Source: Paenibacillus pinistramenti (lineage in GTDB: Bacteria; Bacillota; Bacilli; Paenibacillales; Paenibacillaceae). Taken from it: a stretch of DNA of 64,000 nt. Numbering within the stretch: the stretch's first letter is position 1; every line of letters starts with the position of its first letter. The notes below the pieces were generated by a model that saw only the letters and a list, made by a program, of their open reading frames with translations, searched no databases and was not told the origin of the DNA. Below, piece by piece: positions 52,735-61,290 of this stretch. The stretch spans positions 62,001-126,000 of the forward strand of contig NZ_VAWG01000003.1 in the NCBI RefSeq assembly GCF_005869875.1. Direction: 5' to 3'. The position numbers were made by a program, and so were the translations under genes.

Positions 52735-53195
52735 AAGGCGATTTGTGCTTCATTCGCTAAAAAACAGCCGAAGGAGCCTGCTTTAAGGCAGTGAAGGCAT
52801 CAAAGTCTTGGTTTCATCCCTGCTTTTCTTATTTTCATCAATTTTAATCCTTTTTATTTCCTTCGGCCCTCCTTTTTTTTCAGGATTTCAGAAAGCCTAA
52901 TTTATAACAAGCCCAATCACGATAAATGAAGACCATTATAAATTACGAAACAAAAAGGCAAAAAGTTTACATTAAAACTCAATTTAATTTAAACTTTCCG
53001 GATATGATTGAAACAACCCACTTAAAAAACCCCGGTACAAAGCGTTTATTCATGCAAAAAAGCCCGTCCGAAGATCAAAAATATGATACATTTATACCAG
53101 ATATGCCTTAATTATAATTAGAATAATAATTTAGAATAATGAATTCAGACTGGACTTCGCAAAGGAAAACCTTTTACAGAAAGGGGAACTTCAAG

Positions 53196-53726
53196 ATGCT
53201 TCCGCGAATTTTTGCCAAGTTCAATCAAGCAGACCGCAGCCTGTTTATTAAGATCAATACCGGGCTGCATCGGCGTTTTTTGAATAACCTGCTGGTTTAT
53301 GCAACACATCTCGGAGGAGCAACCTTCACGATTTCAGCTTGTCTTGTCGGCTGGTACTTTCTGCCTAAGAATTGGGCAATTGCGGCTCTCATGAGCCTGA
53401 CCGCGCTGGCCGTCAGCCATATTCCTGTTGCTATAGCCAAAAAAGCCTATCCCAGACTCCGCCCTTATCTTGCCCTTCCTGGAACCCGGACGTTCCGGAA
53501 TCCGCTGAAGGATCATTCTTTTCCTTCCGGTCATACGACAGCTATCTTTTCCGTCACCGTGCCCTTTATGATTCTGTTTCCCGTCATGACTCTGCCGCTG
53601 CTTCCAATCGCTCTGACCGTCGGATTATCGCGCATTTACCTGGGGCTTCATTACCCCTCTGATGTGCTTGCCGGCGGCCTGATCGGAACATTTGCGGCGT
53701 TTGGTACGGTTGCATTATGGCCTTAA
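53196..53726 (+). CDS. PAP2-family membrane phosphatase
   Basis: 176 residues, about five membrane helices. The three PAP2 motifs are visible: KKAYPRLRP (acidic lipid-phosphatase style motif 1), FPSGHTT (motif 2 His) and SRIYLGLHYPSD (motif 3 with catalytic His and Asp). It likely removes a phosphate from a lipid such as undecaprenyl pyrophosphate or phosphatidate. GAAAGGGG precedes ATG 53196. A lipid glycosyltransferase follows, so a membrane-lipid pathway is plausible. Confidence 0.9.
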   Translation: MLPRIFAKFNQADRSLFIKINTGLHRRFLNNLLVYATHLGGATFTISACLVGWYFLPKNWAIAALMSLTALAVSHIPVAIAKKAYPRLRPYLALPGTRTFRNPLKDHSFPSGHTTAIFSVTVPFMILFPVMTLPLLPIALTVGLSRIYLGLHYPSDVLAGGLIGTFAAFGTVALWP

Positions 53727-53779
53727 AGGGGCTATTGTATTTATAATGGTAAAACCTTGCGGGAAAAGGTGAAACTAAA

Positions 53780-54937
53780 GTGCATAAACAAAGAGTACTG
53801 CTGTTGTCAGAAGGGTTTGGCGCAGGACATACACAAGCGGCCTATGCGCTCTCAAGCAATTTGCGCAAGATCGCCCCTAACCTGCAGACCAAAGTCCTGG
53901 AGCTGGGCAGCTTTCTAAACCCTAGAATGGCTCCTTTTATAATAACTGCATATAAGAAGACGGTCTCGTCGCAGCCTCGGCTCGTCCGGCTGATGTACCG
54001 CAGCAATTATAAGAAGTCTTTAAACAAATTTACAACCCTGGCGCTCCACCGGATTTTTTATACCCATACCTCACAGCTGATTAAACAGCTGCATCCGGAC
54101 GTTATAGTATGCACACATCCAATTCCAAGCGCTGTCATTTCCAGAATCAAGCGCCTGGGCCTGGATGTTCCGCTCTGTACGGTCATTACGGATTATGATG
54201 TACACGGCGCCTGGGTGAGCAGAGAAGTCAACTGTTATCTGGTTTCTACCAATCAGGTCAGAGAGAAGCTGATCGAACGGGGCGTTGACGACACCAAAAT
54301 CCGTGTAACGGGGATACCCGTTCACCCGAATTTCTGGGAACGCCATAACAAAGAGGAAATCCGGGCCAGCTTTGGACTGAAGAATATGCCTACCGTGCTG
54401 GTTATGGGCGGCGGATGGGGATTCATGAAGGATGAAACGGTGAATTCCCTGCTGGCGAGCTACCGTGACCAGGTTCAGGTCATCTTCTGCGTTGGCAACA
54501 ATACCAAGCAGCTGAACAAGATGCAGGAGGATCCCAGATATCAGCATCCTAATATTCATCTCATGGGCTTCACGCGTGAGGTGGATAAGCTGATGGAGTT
54601 CGCGGATCTGCTGGTGACCAAACCCGGAGGAATGACCTGTACGGAAGGTTTGGCCAAGGGAATTCCAATGCTGTTTCATCAGCCACTTCCTGGCCAGGAA
54701 GAAGAGAACTCCGAGTATTTCACTTCACAGGGATGGGGAACGCCGATCAATTCCCCGGTTGATATTACAGCCTGGATGAACCGTCTGATTAATCATTATG
54801 ATGAAGTAGTGCAGAAACGCCATGAGGTGCTGGAGCAAATTAACAGCTATCATCCTGCCGGAAGCGCACACGCCATTATCGAAATGCTTGATCAGAATCA
54901 AACCAATAATTTGCTCTCTTATAAAAAGGCTCCTTAA
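53780..54937 (+). CDS. UgtP/MGDG-synthase-like glycosyltransferase
   Basis: 385 residues, a MurG-like GT-B fold. The N-terminal domain (LLLSEGFGAGHTQAAYALSSNL) is the MGDG synthase-type acceptor domain, and VLVMGGGWGF with KPGGMTCTEGLAKGIPMLF is the UDP-sugar-binding part. Family members add glucose or galactose to diacylglycerol to make glycolipids. The GTG start lies behind GGGAAAAGGTG, and it may share a transcript with the PAP2 gene 53 bases upstream. Confidence 0.88.
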   Translation: MHKQRVLLLSEGFGAGHTQAAYALSSNLRKIAPNLQTKVLELGSFLNPRMAPFIITAYKKTVSSQPRLVRLMYRSNYKKSLNKFTTLALHRIFYTHTSQLIKQLHPDVIVCTHPIPSAVISRIKRLGLDVPLCTVITDYDVHGAWVSREVNCYLVSTNQVREKLIERGVDDTKIRVTGIPVHPNFWERHNKEEIRASFGLKNMPTVLVMGGGWGFMKDETVNSLLASYRDQVQVIFCVGNNTKQLNKMQEDPRYQHPNIHLMGFTREVDKLMEFADLLVTKPGGMTCTEGLAKGIPMLFHQPLPGQEEENSEYFTSQGWGTPINSPVDITAWMNRLINHYDEVVQKRHEVLEQINSYHPAGSAHAIIEMLDQNQTNNLLSYKKAP

Positions 54938-54960
54938 GACCAGAATACCAGGCAGCCACA

Positions 54961-55006
54961 GGCCCTTTCGCTTCCCGCCAGGAGGCAGGAAGGGCCTTAT
55001 TTCGTT
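54961..55006 (+). terminator. terminator of the PAP2-glycosyltransferase unit
   Basis: GGCCCTTTC and GAAGGGCC arms with a large loop, followed by TTATTTCGTT on the plus strand. Confidence 0.55.
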
Positions 55007-55029
55007 AGGCAGGCCTGTAATAAAACAGC

Positions 55030-55054
55030 AAAAAGCCGCCGTCATAACGGCAGC
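55030..55054 (-). terminator. terminator of trmB
   Basis: GCTGCCGT and ACGGCGGC arms (one G-U pair) with TATG loop, then TTTTTGC on the minus strand. Confidence 0.8.
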
Positions 55055-55081
55055 TTCCTGTTACAGCTTCTATTTTCCGCC

Positions 55082-55804
55082 TCAAAAGCGGTCCATTTTC
55101 TTCTCTTCATATTTCCGCAGAGCTTCTTTACCAACCTTGACCTCACAGCGGTAAATGTTCATCCCCTGGGCATGGAATTTGCTTTCATATTCCGTCATCA
55201 CGTGTTCCTCGTTAATTCCGTCCCGGTGCAGATTCAGGGAAATGTCGCTCATCTGCAGGCCAAGGGCCGAAAATGAATTCAAGGAAAACTCAAACAATGT
55301 CTGCGAATCGGTTTTGAAATGAATTTCCCCGTTCTCGTTAAGCAGCTGCTTGTACTTGTCCAGGAAACGCGGGTGCGTCAGCCGCCGCCGGCCGTGCTTC
55401 GCTTTCGGCCATGGATCGCTGAAATTCAAATAAATCCGTTCAATTTCGCCCGGAGCGAAAAATTCCTCGATAAACTCGATATTTCCAAGAGCCAAATTCA
55501 GATTTGGAGGACGGACGGCTTCCGCCTCTTCTCCCCATTTCTCAGCCCAGGCCTTCTTCCCCTTCTCCGCCGCCCGGCGGATCAGCTCGTCATACATGTC
55601 CATTCCGATAAAGTTAGCTTCCGGGTACCGGACGCTCATCCCGCTGATAAACTGGCCTTTGCCCATGCCAAGCTCGACATAAATCGGACGGTCGTTGCCG
55701 AATCTTTCCTTCCAGCGTCCTTTATGTTCGCGCGGATCCAGCACGATTAAGTCCGGCTGGCTCTCCAAATTTTCACGTATCCCTTTTCTGCCGCGTAAAC
55801 GCAT
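55082..55804 (-). CDS. trmB: tRNA (guanine-N7-)-methyltransferase
   Basis: 240 residues. SAM-dependent m7G46 modification of tRNA. YVELGMGKGQFISGM binds SAM, FIGMDMYDELI follows, and the active-site stretch LNFSDPWPKAKHGRRRLTHPRFL is the TrmB signature. ATG 55804 has a GAGGAGATAGA site. Monocistronic with a terminator. Confidence 0.97.
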   Translation of the reverse strand: MRLRGRKGIRENLESQPDLIVLDPREHKGRWKERFGNDRPIYVELGMGKGQFISGMSVRYPEANFIGMDMYDELIRRAAEKGKKAWAEKWGEEAEAVRPPNLNLALGNIEFIEEFFAPGEIERIYLNFSDPWPKAKHGRRRLTHPRFLDKYKQLLNENGEIHFKTDSQTLFEFSLNSFSALGLQMSDISLNLHRDGINEEHVMTEYESKFHAQGMNIYRCEVKVGKEALRKYEEKKMDRF

Positions 55805-55886
55805 GTTCTATCTCCTCTTTGTTCCTCTATTAGTACCTGACACTATATTTTGCCCAAGAATGACCGAAAAGTAAAGGCTGATAATG

Positions 55887-56080
55887 AAAAAGGAATCCGG
55901 AGGGCCTGGAAATGCCGCTCATGGATTCCTTCTTCTATATTTGGAATTGGGGTCCAACAAAGTGATGATCCGCTGCCTGGCCGCCGGAGAACTGGCCGCT
56001 TCCAGCAGACCGGCTGCGAAAGGTACAGCATAAGGGAAAGGCGTTCCCTGAAGTCCTGCAATCGTCCGTCTCTAATATGC
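55887..56080 (-). ncRNA. candidate small RNA or unrecognised transcript
   Basis: A promoter-like element (56087-56115) and a terminator-like hairpin (AAGGAATCC and GGATTCCTT, 55890-55931, then TTTTTC) bound about 195 bases on the minus strand. No start codon opens a convincing gene; one frame stays open for about 50 codons but has no usual start. I do not recognise 6S, SRP, tmRNA or RNase P features. Confidence 0.4.
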
Positions 56081-56086
56081 TTATAT

Positions 56087-56115
56087 AAAATAGCATAATT
56101 AGCAATGTAACGCAA
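56087..56115 (-). promoter_or_regulatory. candidate promoter of the 56 kb transcript
   Basis: -35 TTGCGT (56110-56115), 17 bases, -10 TATTTT (56087-56092) with an extended TGC before it. Confidence 0.4.
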
Positions 56116-56262
56116 CAAAGCGCCGGAGAGGCCGATTCCCTTTTATTAATCAGATTTGGTACAATGTTAGTGGTTCTTTCAGCCATTACCCAGATAACAA
56201 GCAGGCGAAACATTTCATTATCATTTTTAATTAAAATCGATCTTCTTAAGGAGCAGCAACCC

Positions 56263-57213
56263 ATGAGTACTTTAAACTCTTCACCCCTTCTTTGGAGTGA
56301 TAAGCGATTTCATACATGGAACACCGAGATGAAGGAGCAGTTTGGCGAGAAAGTCTTCAAAGTGATGCTGGACGCCGGCTTCACCTGCCCCAACCGTGAC
56401 GGCTCCATTGCCAAAGGCGGCTGTACCTTCTGCAGCGCAAGGGGCTCCGGCGACTTTGCCGGGCGGCGGCGCGACGATCTGGTGACGCAGTTTAACGCCA
56501 TCCGCGACCGGCAGCATTTGAAGTGGCCAAATGCCAAATACATCGGCTATTTCCAGGCCTACACCAATACGTATGCGCCGGTTGAGGTGCTGCGCGAGTA
56601 TTATGAAGTCATTCTTGAACAGCCCGGCGTTGTGGGCTTGTCCATTGCCACCCGGCCGGACTGTCTGCCGGACGATGTGGTGGATTACCTGGCAGAGCTG
56701 AATGAACGGACTTACCTGTGGGTCGAAATGGGACTCCAGACGATTCATGAATCGACCTCGGAGCTGATTAACCGTGCGCATGACACGGAGTGCTATCTTG
56801 AAGCCGTGGAAAAGCTCCGCAAGCGCGGGATCCGGGTCTGTGCGCATATTATTTACGGTCTCCCTCAGGAAACGCATGAAATGATGCTAGAGACCAGCCG
56901 TGCCGTGGCCAATATGGATGTTCAGGGCATTAAAATCCACCTTCTTCACCTGATGCGGAAGACCCCAATGGTGAAGCAGTATGAAGCAGGCCTGCTCCGT
57001 TTCCTGGAGCAGGATGAATATGTGAAGCTGATCGTAGATACGCTGGAATTTCTGCCGCCGGAGATGATCGTGCACCGTCTTACCGGGGACGCGCCGCGCG
57101 ACCTCCTGATCGGGCCGATGTGGAGCCTGAAGAAATGGGAAGTCCTGAATGCGATCGACCGGGAGCTGAAGGAGCGGGATACCTGGCAGGGCAAATACTG
57201 GAGAGGACGCTGA
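56263..57213 (+). CDS. ytqA: radical SAM protein YtqA (MnmL-type)
   Basis: 316 residues. Radical SAM (TIGR01212 family). The cluster cysteines are in FTCPNRDG and GGCTFCSARGSGDF (C-x(n)-C-x2-C spacing typical of the YtqA/elongator-like group). GLQTIHESTSELINRAHD and IYGLPQETHEMM continue the barrel. YtqA has been linked with YtqB to tRNA wobble-uridine modification in B. subtilis. ATG 56263 follows TTAAGGAG. Its stop overlaps the next gene (TGATG). Confidence 0.88.
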   Translation: MSTLNSSPLLWSDKRFHTWNTEMKEQFGEKVFKVMLDAGFTCPNRDGSIAKGGCTFCSARGSGDFAGRRRDDLVTQFNAIRDRQHLKWPNAKYIGYFQAYTNTYAPVEVLREYYEVILEQPGVVGLSIATRPDCLPDDVVDYLAELNERTYLWVEMGLQTIHESTSELINRAHDTECYLEAVEKLRKRGIRVCAHIIYGLPQETHEMMLETSRAVANMDVQGIKIHLLHLMRKTPMVKQYEAGLLRFLEQDEYVKLIVDTLEFLPPEMIVHRLTGDAPRDLLIGPMWSLKKWEVLNAIDRELKERDTWQGKYWRGR

Positions 57214-57803
57214 TGGGCTTCCTCTCCGTCTTAAGCTTTGCCCGCCAGCTTGTGTCGCAGAGGCTCCAGGCCGGCGACACAGCGGTGGACGCGACCGTCG
57301 GCACCGGCGCGGACACCCTGTTCCTTGCGGAGACCTGCGGCCGCAAGGGACGAGTCTTCGGCTTCGACATCCAAGCCGAAGCCTTATCTTTGGCGGAGCA
57401 GCGGCTCGCCAAAGCGATGGAAGCGGGCGCCGCAAGGCTGGCGCCCGTTGCCCTGCTCCGCCGCAGCCACGCGGAGATGGCCGCCGCGCTGCCGGCGGAG
57501 GTCCACGGCCGGATCGGGGCCGTGATGTTTAATCTCGGCTACCTGCCTGCCGAGAACGCCGACAAGGCGGTCATTACGCAGCCGGACAGCACTCTTGCGG
57601 CGCTTAACGCCGCTGTAGAGCTGCTAAGGCCGCGGGGCATTCTGGCCGCCGTCGTGTATCCCGGACACGAAGGCGGCTCAGCGGAGGCCGAGCTGGTCGA
57701 GGCCTGGGCGAAGGAAATTCCGCCAGCGCTCGGCCAGACGGTCATTTACCGGCAGCTGCAGCGCTCCTCTGCTCCTTATTTGATTGCATTTGAGAAAAAA
57801 TAA
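57213..57803 (+). CDS. ytqB: SAM-dependent methyltransferase YtqB (MnmM-type)
   Basis: 196 residues. Class I methyltransferase with VDATVGTGADTLFLAE binding SAM and VMFNLGYLPAENADKAV (NLGYLP, acceptor motif). In B. subtilis YtqB methylates the wobble uridine side chain (mnm5s2U) of tRNA. Its ATG overlaps the ytqA stop, so they are translated together. High GC coding compared with neighbours. The function is by homology. Confidence 0.9.
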   Translation: MGFLSVLSFARQLVSQRLQAGDTAVDATVGTGADTLFLAETCGRKGRVFGFDIQAEALSLAEQRLAKAMEAGAARLAPVALLRRSHAEMAAALPAEVHGRIGAVMFNLGYLPAENADKAVITQPDSTLAALNAAVELLRPRGILAAVVYPGHEGGSAEAELVEAWAKEIPPALGQTVIYRQLQRSSAPYLIAFEKK

Positions 57804-57844
57804 GGGTCACAGCAAACATAATTTGAACTCAAAGGGGTCATAAA

Positions 57845-58240
57845 ATGAGCGTACACAAAATCGAGCATGTTGGCATCCGGGTCTCGGCCCTGGAGGATTC
57901 AATTGAATTTTATTCCCGTGTCATCGGACTGAAGCTGGCGGGAACGTTAGGCGAGGTTGAGGCGCCGGTCCGGCTGGCGTTTATGTCTTTTCCCGGCCAA
58001 ACCAGCGTTGAGATTGAACTGATTGCTGTCCGGGACGCGCAGGAGCTGGCTAACGAAGGCCGGGTCCATCATATTGCCTTTACGGTAAGCCAGATTGAGC
58101 AGGAATATGAGCGGATCGCCAAGCTTGGCCTGTCCGGCCTGGACAAACAGATCAGCCAGCTGTCCAACGGAAGCAGGTATTTCTTCTTCAGCGGGCCGGA
58201 CGGCGAGCGGATCGAATTCTTCGAACCTGTTAAGCTGTAA
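57845..58240 (+). CDS. VOC-family protein (glyoxalase/epimerase-like)
   Basis: 131 residues. A vicinal oxygen chelate fold with IEHVGIRVSALEDSIEFYSRVIGLKL and VHHIAFTVSQIEQEY, metal-binding His in HVGIR and HHIAF, and Glu in IEFFEP. It resembles methylmalonyl-CoA epimerase and lactoylglutathione lyase, but the substrate cannot be told. AAAGGGG precedes ATG. Likely in one transcript with ytqB. Confidence 0.82.
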   Translation: MSVHKIEHVGIRVSALEDSIEFYSRVIGLKLAGTLGEVEAPVRLAFMSFPGQTSVEIELIAVRDAQELANEGRVHHIAFTVSQIEQEYERIAKLGLSGLDKQISQLSNGSRYFFFSGPDGERIEFFEPVKL

Positions 58241-58278
58241 GTTTTCTTAGCCGGAGCAAACCAAGAAAGGATGGTGCA

Positions 58279-59349
58279 TTGCAGATGGCGCAGATGGCGC
58301 ATAGGGTGCAGATGGTGGCCGAACAGCCTTTTTCACTCATGAACGAGGACTTGCATCCGGTGTATGTGTATCATTGGACTCCCGAAGATTCCCATGCCGA
58401 AGCCTGTAAGAATGGCGGTGCCGAGAATGATGCCGATGCTGGCAGCAGAGAAACCTCCGAACCCGCTCGTGAAGCCGCCCTTAAAGGTATTGTGCAGATC
58501 GTGCACGGCATGGCCGAAACCGCCAAACGGTACACGGAAACTGCGGCTGAGCTGGTGAAGCAGGGCTATCTCGTGTACGCCGCCGACCTGCGGGGACATG
58601 GACGGACCGCCGAGATGTTCCACGGACTCGGTTATGCCGGCAAGGACGGCCATAATGGAATGGTACAGGATATCATCCTGCTGGGTTCTGAAATCGCCAG
58701 GCGCCATCCCGGGCTGCCGCTGTTTCTGCTGGGCCACAGCATGGGGTCATTCCTTGTGCAAAAGGTGATGTATACGGCGCCCGAACCATACGCCGGGTTC
58801 CTTCTGACCGGCACCTGCGGCAGACAGCCGATGATTGCCATCGGCGAGAAGCTGGCAATGCTGCAGTGCAGCCTGCAGGGAGACCGGCAGCCAAGCATGC
58901 TGCTGAATGCCTTGGTGTTCGGCCCCTACAACCGCCAGTTCAGGCCGGTGCGAACACCGTTTGACTGGCTGACCAGAGACAAGGACGAGGTAGACCTTTT
59001 CATTAAGGATCCGTCCTGCGGCGAGCTGTGCAGTGCCGGCTTCTTTCATGATTTCTTCCGGCTGCTGCTGGAGATTCACAAGCCTGTACATATGAGCCGG
59101 ATTCCGAAGCACAAGCCCGTATTTGTATTCTCCGGCGGCCAGGACCCTGTCGGCCAGAACGGCAAAGGCGTCAAACGCCTGATTGCCGAATATGAACGGC
59201 TGGGCCTGCAGCATTTGGAGTGGAAGCTGTACCCTGGTGCCAGACACGAGCTGTTCCACGAGCTGAACAAAGCCGAGGTCATCCGGGACGTCCTTGCATG
59301 GCTGGACCGGCAGGTTCTTCAGCAGCCCGCAGCGTCGAGCGATTCTTAA
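58279..59349 (+). CDS. alpha/beta hydrolase, monoacylglycerol-lipase-like
   Basis: 356 residues. The nucleophile Ser is in LLGHSMGS, the acid Asp probably in SGGQDPVG, and the His in YPGARHELFHE, a complete triad. VQIVHGMAETAKRY and YAADLRGHGRT fit the serine aminopeptidase/monoacylglycerol lipase group. A low-complexity insert (about 45-70) separates strands. TTG 58279 has AAAGGATGG at good spacing; ATG 58285 is also possible. Confidence 0.87.
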   Translation: MQMAQMAHRVQMVAEQPFSLMNEDLHPVYVYHWTPEDSHAEACKNGGAENDADAGSRETSEPAREAALKGIVQIVHGMAETAKRYTETAAELVKQGYLVYAADLRGHGRTAEMFHGLGYAGKDGHNGMVQDIILLGSEIARRHPGLPLFLLGHSMGSFLVQKVMYTAPEPYAGFLLTGTCGRQPMIAIGEKLAMLQCSLQGDRQPSMLLNALVFGPYNRQFRPVRTPFDWLTRDKDEVDLFIKDPSCGELCSAGFFHDFFRLLLEIHKPVHMSRIPKHKPVFVFSGGQDPVGQNGKGVKRLIAEYERLGLQHLEWKLYPGARHELFHELNKAEVIRDVLAWLDRQVLQQPAASSDS

Positions 59350-59379
59350 GCAGCAAGCAGAACTTATTTTGAATCGGCA

Positions 59380-59442
59380 AAAGCCGCTGCAGCCCAGAGG
59401 GACCTTGGTTAGTCCCGCCGGGAATGCAGCGGCTTCTATTTT
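59380..59442 (+). terminator. terminator after the hydrolase gene
   Basis: AAGCCGCTGCA and TGCAGCGGCTT arms (11 pairs) with a 33-base inner region, then TATTTTTA. It lies between convergent genes. Confidence 0.75.
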
Positions 59443-59446
59443 TACT

Positions 59447-61237
59447 CTATTGAACCAGATTGTACGGGTTAAGCATAACAAATTCAGGCTTCTCCGATTC
59501 GTTCTGCTGATAGAGCACCACCAGCAGGCTTTCCCCGGCCTGTCCTTCCGGGCCTTTCTCGATGACTTCGTCAAGGCTCGTGAAGGGAACTTTTTCGATG
59601 GCCGAGAATTTGGGCAGATCCCGTTCAGACAATCGAATGGAGACCGATAGCTGAACATCATTCGTCTGTTCTCCAGCCGGAGTCTGCTCCCGCCTTGCTT
59701 CCGCCAGCCGGCTGTAAATGGCCGTCCGCTCGTGCTTGGACAAGCGGTCCTCCCACCAGATTTTGCGCGGCTTGTACTTATGGTTCAGCAGATAGTCGGC
59801 CTTCATCAGCCCAAACACCATCTCCGGATGCTTCAGTCCCCGTACCTTGAGAAAAGCCTCCAGCCGTGTAAACAAATCCTCCAGCTGATGCCCGATGCGC
59901 TGCCAGCCCTGCTCCTCCCAATAATTGCCGAACTCCTGGAAGAAATCAAACGGCGAGTCAAACTCATGCCTCATCAGATAACGCAGGGTGTAATCCATCC
60001 GGTGGGCGTTCCAGTATTTCTCCAGCACATCCTCCAGGCGCTTAAGTCTGACAATATCGGAAAAAGGCAGCCACTCGGTGCTCAAAATTTCATACGGCGC
60101 GTTGTCCATATAAGTATAGTTATATTTTTCGGCGTCATGGCGCAGTCCGGTGCCCCGCAGCATTTTCAAGAAGCCGAGCTGCAGCTCCTCCGGCTCCATC
60201 GCAAACACATCGTTAAACGTCTTCCGGAACGTGTCATAATTCTCAAGCGGCAGCCCCGCAATCAAGTCCAGATGCTGGTCGATGCGGCCGCTGTTCTTGA
60301 TCGTCATGACAGTGCGGGACAACTTCGTGAAGTTTTGTCTCCGTTTCACCAGCTCATTCGTCGGGTCATTCGTGGACTGCACGCCGATTTCAAACCGGAA
60401 GATGCCCGGCGGCGCGTTCTCCGCCAAATATTCCATGACCTCCGGCCGCATGATGTCCGCCGTGATCTCAAACTGAAAGACGCAGCCCTGATGGTTCTCA
60501 ATCAGAAATTTGAACATTTCCATCGCATAGCTGCGGTTGATATTGAACGTCCGGTCCAGGAATTTGATGACCTTCGCGCCGTTCTCGATCAGGTACAGAA
60601 TGTCTGCCTTCACCCGCTCAATATCGTAATACCGCACGCCGACCTCGATGCTCGACAAGCAGAACTGACAGCTGAACGGGCATCCCCGGCTGGTCTCGAA
60701 GTAAACGATCCGTTTGTCCAGATGCGGAATATCCTCAGGGAACCGGTGCGGGGACGGCAGGCTGTTCAGATCGGACTTCGGCCGGCCCGGCATCAGCACC
60801 ACTTCCTCCCCTTTGCGGTACGCAAGGCCATAAACAAAATGGAACTTCCGGTCGCCGGCAATGGTCTGAAGCAGATGGTGGAACGTCTCCTCCCCTTCGC
60901 CCATGACGATATAGTCAATGGCCGGCACTCTGTTCATCCAGTAGTCCGTGTCATAGGAAACTTCTGGCCCGCCGAGCACGATTTCCGTTTCGGGCATGAC
61001 CTTCTTCAAAATTTCCACCACTTTAAGTGTTTCTTCGATATTCCAAATGTAACAGGAGAAGCCTATTACGTCCGGTCTGCGCCGGTACAAATCGGACACG
61101 ATGTTCATGACCGGGTCTTTGATCGTGTACTCGGCCAGCTCGATGTCGAATTCATGCTGGCTGTAGGCTTTCAGCAGGCGGATCGCCATGTTAGTATGAA
61201 TATATTTCGCATTCAGCGTTGATAATACAACTTTCAT
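59447..61237 (-). CDS. B12-binding-domain radical SAM protein (DUF4080)
   Basis: 596 residues. An N-terminal cobalamin-binding Rossmann domain (VVLSTLNAKYIHTNMAIRLL ... IVLGGPEVSYD) is followed by a radical SAM domain with ETSRGCPFSCQFCLSS and a C-terminal DUF4080 part. Such proteins are often methylases or unusual rearrangement enzymes, but the reaction of this group is unknown. ATG 61237 sits after AAGAAGAGG; the frame continues to 61273. Confidence 0.88.
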   Translation of the reverse strand: MKVVLSTLNAKYIHTNMAIRLLKAYSQHEFDIELAEYTIKDPVMNIVSDLYRRRPDVIGFSCYIWNIEETLKVVEILKKVMPETEIVLGGPEVSYDTDYWMNRVPAIDYIVMGEGEETFHHLLQTIAGDRKFHFVYGLAYRKGEEVVLMPGRPKSDLNSLPSPHRFPEDIPHLDKRIVYFETSRGCPFSCQFCLSSIEVGVRYYDIERVKADILYLIENGAKVIKFLDRTFNINRSYAMEMFKFLIENHQGCVFQFEITADIMRPEVMEYLAENAPPGIFRFEIGVQSTNDPTNELVKRRQNFTKLSRTVMTIKNSGRIDQHLDLIAGLPLENYDTFRKTFNDVFAMEPEELQLGFLKMLRGTGLRHDAEKYNYTYMDNAPYEILSTEWLPFSDIVRLKRLEDVLEKYWNAHRMDYTLRYLMRHEFDSPFDFFQEFGNYWEEQGWQRIGHQLEDLFTRLEAFLKVRGLKHPEMVFGLMKADYLLNHKYKPRKIWWEDRLSKHERTAIYSRLAEARREQTPAGEQTNDVQLSVSIRLSERDLPKFSAIEKVPFTSLDEVIEKGPEGQAGESLLVVLYQQNESEKPEFVMLNPYNLVQ

Positions 61238-61290
61238 AGAGCCACAACCTCTTCTTAGAGTTGAAAAAAACATTCGGATTCCGTTATCGG

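Noticed and set aside
52926-53111. 61-codon plus-strand frame in the GT2-PAP2 spacer
   Set aside because: No ribosome site, AT-rich, no domain; likely random.
59732-61222. 496-codon plus-strand frame opposite the B12/radical SAM gene
   Set aside because: Shadow frame; the Cys motif and cobalamin-binding domain are on the minus strand.
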